NCBI GenBank assembly: GCA_945862545.1
Contig: CAMAYS010000029.1
Span: 1 to 19,287 of the forward strand
Length of the DNA: 19,287 bases
Direction: 5' to 3'
Source: Casp-actino8 sp945862545
GTDB taxonomy: Bacteria > Actinomycetota > Acidimicrobiia > Acidimicrobiales > Ilumatobacteraceae
Shown in pieces: positions 14,435 through 19,287 of the stretch. Positions within the stretch are counted from its first letter, which is position 1. Each line of letters starts with the position of its first letter. A program made the translations under genes and the position numbers. The notes beneath the pieces are model-generated. The model had not been told where the DNA came from, did not search any database, and was given only the letters and a program-made list of their open reading frames with translations.

Positions 14435-16003
14435 GTGGGTCACGGGGTTAAAAATCTGGTGCGGTCTTGGCCCGATAGCGATGATGTGCGTCAATGGCTC
14501 ATCACGCCCCGCTCTGATCTCGTGCTTGAATCCGAAATATCCGATCAATCACTTAAAGAATCTCATCAAATTGCGGTATTTGAACAGTCTGCGGGACCAT
14601 TCACTACATATCGACGCGTTGTCAGTGTCAGCGCCAATCCGCCAACCCTGACTGAGACGACCGACTATCAAGTTCTAATCCCGTGGTTCTCCTGGCTCTT
14701 TGGCCGATTGATGCATCGTTCCATCAGGGGTCGAAAACTTGGACCCGAACCGCAGCAGCAACCGAAGTGGGCCCCACCTGATCGCCTCACCCCGAGGCAA
14801 ATTCATGTGTTGGGTCTCCTCGCTGCGGCATCTCTTCTCAGCGCATTCGTCAATACTCTCTTCACGCAGACTGTGGCCTTTGCTGGCGATGATCTTGGTG
14901 TCGGAGATTGGGGTCGCGGAATAGCCGGCACCGTCGTTCGTGTCGGCATTGTGTTGGGCTTGCCAGCTGCCTTACTTGCAGACCGGATCGGGCGCAGGCG
15001 TGTTGTGATTTGTCTGGCCTGGGCAGCACCAATCATCGCTTCACTCGGTGCCATCGCACCAAACTTTCAAATACTCGTAGCGACACAAACGATGGGGCGA
15101 CCTCTGGGATTAGCCCTTGATCTTTTAATAGCGGTGATTGCCACCGAGGAAATGCCACGCAGTTCACGGGCGTACGCAATCAGTATTTTGGCCATGGCCA
15201 ATGGCATGGGTGCGGGCGTGGCGGTTACGGCATTACCTCTTGCCGATCTTGCAGACAATGGGTGGCGACTGATTTACGTGATCACATTGGTGTGGTTGGT
15301 GGTGGCTTTTGATCTCACTCGTCGTCTCCCTGAAACACGCCGCTTCGAGTTCCATCAACGCGATACACAGGCGGTTGCGATACCTCCATTGCGTCGCAAA
15401 CGACTAGCGATTCAGATGGCTGTTGCATTCTTTGGCAATATGTTGCTCTCCCCTGCTTCATTTTTTCAGAACTCATTCCTCAAAGATGAACGTGGATTTT
15501 CCGCTGGCATGGTGGCTGTTTTTTCTTTGTCAACAGCGACCCCTGCAGTCATTGGTCTGATCATCGGAGCGCGCATCGCTGACCGACGCGGGCGACGGCT
15601 CTTGGCTGCCGTCTGTGCTCCAATCGGTGGACTGCTGATTGCTCTATCTTTTTGGGCCTCAGGTGGATGGATGTGGGCTGCTGCCATTTTCGGTGGGATT
15701 ATTGCCGCCACGGCTTATCCACCGTTAGCCGTATATCGAACTGAACTATTCCCCACGGGTAATCGCGGTCGCGCAGCATTTCTGATTCTCGCTAGCGCGC
15801 TGATTGGTGGAAGCCTCTCGCTGTTGTTGACAGGGTGGCTTGTCGATGGCGGGACACACTACGGACCGATCATGTTGGCACTCGTCATCGGCCCCGTCAT
15901 CGTCGCACTGATCGTCCTACTGACATACCCAGAAACTGCTCACCGCGAACTTGAAGAACTCAATCCCGAGGATCACGCTGGGTTTGATCGACCAGAGATC
16001 TAG
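14435..16003 (+). CDS. MFS transporter with N-terminal SRPBCC-like partial domain
   Basis: With a GTG start the product has 522 residues. Residues from about 124 form a 12-segment major facilitator. Motif A (LADRIGRRR, about 181-189) follows the second helix and is repeated at the equivalent place in the second half (ARIADRRGRR), and the final helix ends YPETAHRELEEL. Substrate is unknown; the closest feel is the sugar/metabolite:H+ symporter group. The first 100 or so residues are not a transporter. They hold an antiparallel, beta-rich pattern ending TETTDYQVLIPWFSWLFGRLM, which resembles the C-terminal half of an SRPBCC/polyketide-cyclase domain. The first half of that fold seems absent, unless translation starts further upstream, where murA leaves no room. 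The gene diverges from murA (37 bases) and ends 14 bases from the J-domain gene. Confidence 0.88.
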   Translation: MGHGVKNLVRSWPDSDDVRQWLITPRSDLVLESEISDQSLKESHQIAVFEQSAGPFTTYRRVVSVSANPPTLTETTDYQVLIPWFSWLFGRLMHRSIRGRKLGPEPQQQPKWAPPDRLTPRQIHVLGLLAAASLLSAFVNTLFTQTVAFAGDDLGVGDWGRGIAGTVVRVGIVLGLPAALLADRIGRRRVVICLAWAAPIIASLGAIAPNFQILVATQTMGRPLGLALDLLIAVIATEEMPRSSRAYAISILAMANGMGAGVAVTALPLADLADNGWRLIYVITLVWLVVAFDLTRRLPETRRFEFHQRDTQAVAIPPLRRKRLAIQMAVAFFGNMLLSPASFFQNSFLKDERGFSAGMVAVFSLSTATPAVIGLIIGARIADRRGRRLLAAVCAPIGGLLIALSFWASGGWMWAAAIFGGIIAATAYPPLAVYRTELFPTGNRGRAAFLILASALIGGSLSLLLTGWLVDGGTHYGPIMLALVIGPVIVALIVLLTYPETAHRELEELNPEDHAGFDRPEI

Positions 16004-16017
16004 TCCTGATTAAAATC

Positions 16018-16710
16018 TCAACGCAATAAAATCTTGCGCGCTTCTCCGAGGTCACCGATTGATGTGCCCGCCTTGAGCTCATCACCACCATGATCAGGGT
16101 GGGTTTCACGCAAGCGTGCACGATATTTTGCCTTCACTTCACTTGACGATGGTTTGATTGTTCCTGGTGGGAAGCCGAGAAGTTCGAGAGCCCAGGCGCG
16201 TGGATCGCCGATTGACATCAACGAGGTGGCTTTGGATCCCACTAGGTGCGCAACAAAAGCGGTACCCAATGGCCCTCGCCAATTCATCGCCTTGCCCAAA
16301 ATCGGAGCGAGAGATTTTCGGGTTGGGAGATCCAAACGCTCTAGGGCGTAGATCGCACCTAGAACCTGATGCATCGGGCTTCCCTGCGAATCAAACTCAA
16401 AGTTGAAATCATCGCCTTCACCGACGAGACGATGCAGACTGCGCGCCATGCCATGACGGTCAACTTGGAAACGGTGGCGCAAACGAGGTTGAGCGATATG
16501 TTCGCCGCGCTGAATTTGCGTAATCAAACGATGAGTGTCAGCAACCAATTCCTCATCAATGTCGACAACAAAGCGAGCCACGACGGCACCGAGCAGTAGA
16601 CCACCGAAACCGGGTGTGGGATCACATGGAAGTACTAAATGCCCAAGAGAGACGCGACGAGTCGGTGTCAGCGGACGAGTATGCCAAATTTCAATTTCAG
16701 CGAGTAACAC
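16018..16710 (-). CDS. J-domain (DnaJ-type) protein with long unique N-terminal region
   Basis: The C-terminal 60 or so residues of this 230-residue protein form a J-domain: ALELLGFPPGTI helix I, then EVKAKYRARLRETHPDHGGD, with the HPD tripeptide at 204-206 that stimulates Hsp70 ATPase. A closing helix follows (DLGEARKILLR). The N-terminal 170 residues match no family I know. They are rich in Arg/His/Asp, with no membrane segment or G/F or zinc region, so this is not canonical DnaJ; it probably recruits DnaK to a particular client. The start is GTG at 16710 (forward CAC). The gene starts six bases after the stop of the duplicated-domain gene, which indicates a transcriptional and likely translational unit with it and the S9 peptidase gene upstream. 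Confidence 0.85.
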   Translation of the reverse strand: MLLAEIEIWHTRPLTPTRRVSLGHLVLPCDPTPGFGGLLLGAVVARFVVDIDEELVADTHRLITQIQRGEHIAQPRLRHRFQVDRHGMARSLHRLVGEGDDFNFEFDSQGSPMHQVLGAIYALERLDLPTRKSLAPILGKAMNWRGPLGTAFVAHLVGSKATSLMSIGDPRAWALELLGFPPGTIKPSSSEVKAKYRARLRETHPDHGGDELKAGTSIGDLGEARKILLR

Positions 16711-16716
16711 GAACTA

Positions 16717-17181
16717 TCACTCGTCTGATTCGGAGCCCACGTCAATATCATCAAAAATCACTTCATCGCCTTCAAGTTCATCAAGCAGTCCATCCACAAT
16801 TGCTTCGGCAGAAGTCGGAACAATCAGGGTTGAATCCAACCAGCGGTGAGTGATGCGTGCAGTGATCAACATCTCAGTGAGATCACGCCGTTCAGCAACT
16901 GTGTACTCGTCAAGTTCGTATTCGGTGACATCGTCCTCTTCGGCCACGCCACCTGTGACAGCAGTTAAACCAATGCCAAGTTCTTTTTCAAGCCGATCAA
17001 AAATCGTGTCAAGTTTGTCTTCAAACTCCGCAGGAACGACAAGTTCGGATTCAACCCAAGCATGGGGAATACCTGCCTGTGCTAACGCCGCTGTCATCTC
17101 GGATTGATGATCAATTGTCCACGAGGAAAGATCGTAAAACACATTTTCATAATCGGGGTCAAGAGGATTCCAGTCGGTCAC
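16717..17181 (-). CDS. Acidic cytoplasmic protein with an internal duplication, unknown function
   Basis: This 154-residue, strongly acidic protein contains two related units of about 40 residues. Unit one runs from ALAQAGIPHAWVESELVVPAE to DRLEKE (about 33-66). Unit two runs from MLITARITHRWLDSTLIVPTS to LLDELEG (about 103-138). Both read helix, I-x-H-x-W-h-(E/D)-S-x-L-h-VP, helix, like a small alpha/beta module of the kind seen in putative signal-transducing proteins of the DUF2007 type (a resemblance, not a match). The tail is very acidic (DDIDVGSESDE). The start is GTG at 17181 (forward CAC), with a TANNNT hexamer seven bases upstream. The gene lies 21 bases after the S9 peptidase stop and six bases before the J-domain gene. 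That spacing suggests joint function with the J-domain protein. Confidence 0.8.
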   Translation of the reverse strand: MTDWNPLDPDYENVFYDLSSWTIDHQSEMTAALAQAGIPHAWVESELVVPAEFEDKLDTIFDRLEKELGIGLTAVTGGVAEEDDVTEYELDEYTVAERRDLTEMLITARITHRWLDSTLIVPTSAEAIVDGLLDELEGDEVIFDDIDVGSESDE

Positions 17182-17188
17182 AAGGTGA

Positions 17189-17194
17189 ACGCTA
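17189..17194 (-). promoter_or_regulatory. Candidate -10 element, duplicated-domain gene
   Basis: TAGCGT on the minus strand ends seven bases before the GTG at 17181, within the 21-base gap after the S9 peptidase stop. It would allow the duplicated-domain and J-domain genes to be transcribed separately from the peptidase. Confidence 0.45.
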
Positions 17195-17202
17195 TCTCTG
17201 AA

Positions 17203-18960
17203 TCACGACAGATACTTCTCGAGAAAGGCTTCAGTACGTTGATACTCGTCATGGTTGTTCTCGGGGTTGCGGAACCCATGTCCTTCACCGATGAATTCAA
17301 CCAGTTCAATGTCTCCCCCCGCAGCAGTGACCGCCACGACTAGTGCCCGACTTTGATCAATGGGAACGACTGGGTCGCAATCACCGTGAATGATCAAGAT
17401 TGGGACCTGGGCGAGCGCATGTGCGTGATTGATTGGAGACCGTTGTGCCGAGAGGTGAACTGTTTGACCCACATCGCCAACCAGACTGCGGTTGTAATGA
17501 GCCTCGTATCGATGCGTTGAAGCATCTAGAGCGGCGATGTCACACACCGGGAAACAAACTCTGACGCAGCCGACAAGCTCACTCTCACGAGCAGCGACTG
17601 CGAGCGCTGTCAGTCCACCCGCCGATGACCCGAGTACGGCAATCATATTTTTGGGTCTCTGCAATGAACGCAGAATGTCGCACACATCGTCACTATCAAG
17701 TTCGCCCCAGCGACCGCGCAACGCTTGAGTAAATGCGCGTCCATGCCCCGTGCTTCCACGATGGTCGGGCACCAAGACGTCATAACCCCGATCAATCCAG
17801 TAACTCACACGCGGCATAAAACTGACGGGCCATTGATCCGTCGGACCACCGTGAATCATGCACACCAGACGACCTGTGGGTTGTGGCGCTGAATACAGAC
17901 GAGCATGCAAGGTGGCCCCATCACGAGCAGTCACTTCAAGTAGAGACGGCTCGACGAGCGAAGGATGATCGTCCCAATCAAAAGATGGACCGATCAACAA
18001 AGTTTTTCGCGTCCATGCGTCATGAGAAGTGTCGTAGACAACAACTTGTGTGGGTGTTTTTCCACCCGTGCGAATGGCTACGAGATTTTCACCGACCCAT
18101 GACAACTGACCATGAATTGCCTTGGCTTTTTCGCTCACTACCCCAGTCGCTCTGTGCACAACGCACAGCCTCCCGAAGCCACCTTCATTTCGTACGAAGG
18201 CGATGCGTTCACCCGTTGAGTCAAAGCACCAACTTCGTTGGCGCTCACCCCACGTTGGTCCACCATGTTCAAAGTCTTCGCCAATTCGTTCGCCGTCATG
18301 TGTGACAACGTTCAGCCATCCCGAGCGATCATCAAGCCAACCAAGATGCGTGCCCGAGCGATCAGTCATGGGTTGTTGATGTTGAACATTTTTTGCCCCG
18401 GCGATCATTCCCTCTGCGGACACGAGCAAGCTTTCATCCCACGCCATATGTGGCACGTTCCATGCCTGCCATATGCATTGCTCGTTCCACCACACGGGAT
18501 CATTGACAAAATCGTGCTCCCCACGATCTATTCGCCTGGTCACACCGGTAGAAATCTCGACGGTGTGGATCTCGGCTTGATTGACCACATACGCCACCTC
18601 GTCGCCAAGCGGTGACACGATCGGAGCGAACAACGACTGCTCGGGTGTGGGTGTCACCAAAAGGCGTGGCTCGCCGTGTAGCGGGATGAGCCATAAGGCC
18701 CCCGACTTGGCCACAGCTACCACCCCAGACGAATCTGGGAGCCAATCAAAGCATCCGCCGCCGAGACTGCGACCGGAACGTAATGCCAAAGTCGAAACCT
18801 GCCTGGTGACGTTCTCCGGGAGTGTGAGAACGTGTAAAAAAGCACCCTCTGGATCACTGATAATTACCCCGATCATCGAGCCGTCAGGCCCAAGACGGGG
18901 TTCGGTGATATCGCGACCTGCGAGGCAATCTGCGGCGGCGAGTCGCGTGGTGGGGGTCAT
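17203..18960 (-). CDS. S9 family prolyl oligopeptidase / acylaminoacyl-peptidase-like serine hydrolase
   Basis: The 585-residue protein has an N-terminal beta-propeller of about 330 residues with WD/TolB-like repeats (RLGPDGSMIGVI, CFDWLPDSSGVVAVA, WCFDSTGERIAFVRNEGG). An alpha/beta-hydrolase domain follows. The latter has MIHGGPTDQW (oxyanion hole), PDHRGSTGHGRAF, the nucleophile S446 in GSSAGG, D529 in HGDCDPVVP and H561 in GEGHGF, so the catalytic triad is complete. Such enzymes cleave short or N-acylated peptides in the cytoplasm; no signal peptide is seen at the chosen start. The frame is open upstream to 19224 across the divergent glpX, but the ATG at 18960 is where family-like sequence (DCLAGRDITEPRLGPDG) begins. 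It also has TACTCT six bases upstream, so the long form is rejected. It heads a cluster with the duplicated-domain and J-domain genes. Confidence 0.94.
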   Translation of the reverse strand: MTPTTRLAAADCLAGRDITEPRLGPDGSMIGVIISDPEGAFLHVLTLPENVTRQVSTLALRSGRSLGGGCFDWLPDSSGVVAVAKSGALWLIPLHGEPRLLVTPTPEQSLFAPIVSPLGDEVAYVVNQAEIHTVEISTGVTRRIDRGEHDFVNDPVWWNEQCIWQAWNVPHMAWDESLLVSAEGMIAGAKNVQHQQPMTDRSGTHLGWLDDRSGWLNVVTHDGERIGEDFEHGGPTWGERQRSWCFDSTGERIAFVRNEGGFGRLCVVHRATGVVSEKAKAIHGQLSWVGENLVAIRTGGKTPTQVVVYDTSHDAWTRKTLLIGPSFDWDDHPSLVEPSLLEVTARDGATLHARLYSAPQPTGRLVCMIHGGPTDQWPVSFMPRVSYWIDRGYDVLVPDHRGSTGHGRAFTQALRGRWGELDSDDVCDILRSLQRPKNMIAVLGSSAGGLTALAVAARESELVGCVRVCFPVCDIAALDASTHRYEAHYNRSLVGDVGQTVHLSAQRSPINHAHALAQVPILIIHGDCDPVVPIDQSRALVVAVTAAGGDIELVEFIGEGHGFRNPENNHDEYQRTEAFLEKYLS

Positions 18961-18966
18961 ACTCCG

Positions 18967-18972
18967 AGAGTA
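18967..18972 (-). promoter_or_regulatory. Candidate -10 element, S9 peptidase gene
   Basis: TACTCT on the minus strand ends six bases before the ATG at 18960, with the same sequence and spacing as at the cysteine desulfurase gene. It supports this ATG over the much longer open frame. Confidence 0.5.
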
Positions 18973-18996
18973 GGGGCTTGACCGTGGCTGAGGGAG

Positions 18997-19002
18997 TACC
19001 GT
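18997..19002 (+). promoter_or_regulatory. Candidate -10 element, glpX
   Basis: TACCGT ends seven bases before the ATG at 19010, inside the 11-mer GAGTACCGTTG (18994-19004) shared exactly, and in the same register, with the methyltransferase gene at 7587-7597. TTGACC at 18978-18983 is nearby but only 13 bases away. Confidence 0.5.
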
Positions 19003-19009
19003 TGGATTC

Positions 19010-19287
19010 ATGCCTGAGCAACCTTCGCGCAACCTCGCAATGGAATTAGTCCGAGTTACTGAGTCAGCCGCACTTGCAGCGTCTCGTTGGGTCGGTCGTG
19101 GTGACAAAAATGGTGTTGATAAAGCCGCCGTGGACGCTATGCGTACGGTGCTGGCGACGGTGCCGATGAGTGGTGTGATCGTCATCGGCGAGGGTGAAAA
19201 AGACGAAGCCCCGATGTTATTCAACGGTGAGAAAGTCGGCGATGGGTCGAACCCTCAAACCGATGTCGCCGTGGACCCGATTGACGG
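19010..19287 (+). CDS. glpX: Class II fructose-1,6-bisphosphatase GlpX, N-terminal part; gene runs off the right edge
   Basis: GlpX hydrolyses fructose-1,6-bisphosphate in gluconeogenesis. The visible 92 residues begin with the family's RNLAMELVRVTESAALAASRW and the GRGDKNGVDKAAVDAMR helix. They continue through VIGEGEKDEAPMLFNGEKVGDG and reach the metal-site motif DVAVDPIDG, where the window ends. The acidic metal ligands seen (E and D of GEGEKDEAPML, D of DPIDG) are intact. Actinobacteria commonly use this type II enzyme as their main FBPase. The ATG at 19010 has a TANNNT hexamer seven bases upstream and no Shine-Dalgarno sequence. It is divergent from the S9 peptidase gene, with 49 bases between start codons. 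Confidence 0.95.
   Translation, partial: MPEQPSRNLAMELVRVTESAALAASRWVGRGDKNGVDKAAVDAMRTVLATVPMSGVIVIGEGEKDEAPMLFNGEKVGDGSNPQTDVAVDPID

Noticed and set aside
18961..19224. N-terminal extension of the S9 peptidase frame by 88 codons
   Set aside because: It runs antisense through the conserved start of glpX, is low in family-like sequence, and an ATG with a -10 hexamer lies at 18960.
1..19287. Mobile element, prophage, CRISPR array, tRNA or rRNA
   Set aside because: No transposase, integrase, direct-repeat array, tRNA cloverleaf or rRNA-like stretch was seen; nearly all sequence is accounted for by coding regions.

Overview
The window looks like chromosomal housekeeping DNA from an actinobacterium. 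The class Acidimicrobiia (a freshwater or marine Ilumatobacter-like lineage) is the most likely home. This is inferred from protein character, moderate GC content, very compact spacing and gene order; no search was run. The order cysteine desulfurase, mnmA, MetE-like protein, ligA on one strand recalls the iscS-mnmA-Rv3015c-ligA neighbourhood of Mycobacterium tuberculosis. MurA carries the Asp-for-Cys active-site change also known from mycobacteria. No rRNA, tRNA, CRISPR array, insertion sequence or phage gene was seen, and no gene-free stretch exceeds about 145 bases.

Layout. 1-1159: a truncated kinase-like gene (-), degenerate at key catalytic positions, diverges from a small membrane-anchored protein (+). 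1161-7579: ligA, a MetE C-terminal-type methyltransferase, mnmA and a cysteine desulfurase, all (-), interrupted by a (+) membrane protein of unknown function. 7603-9835: a SAM methyltransferase, galT and an SRPBCC protein (+). 9849-12887: a compact (-) run of NifU-domain protein, MeaB GTPase, enoyl-CoA hydratase, AzlC and AzlD. 12988-16003: a small membrane protein (+), murA (-), and an MFS transporter with an extra N-terminal segment (+). 16018-18960: a (-) cluster of S9 peptidase, an internally duplicated acidic protein and a J-domain protein. 19010-end: the start of glpX (+).

How genes work together. Cysteine desulfurase and MnmA form a sulfur relay for tRNA 2-thiouridine. The NifU-domain protein fits Fe-S assembly. 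MeaB, enoyl-CoA hydratase and AzlCD suggest branched-chain or propionate carbon handling. LigA and MurA are core replication and wall enzymes. GalT and GlpX belong to sugar metabolism.

The most striking non-coding signal is a hexamer of form TANNNT (mostly TA[C/G]NNT) placed 6-8 bases before the start codon of ten genes, on both strands. That is the arrangement expected of -10 elements driving leaderless mRNAs. At one divergent pair (cysteine desulfurase/methyltransferase) the two opposing hexamers share the same TA step, giving a candidate bidirectional promoter inside a 23-base gap. The motif also settles several start codons, including GTG starts for azlC, the MFS gene and the duplicated-domain gene.
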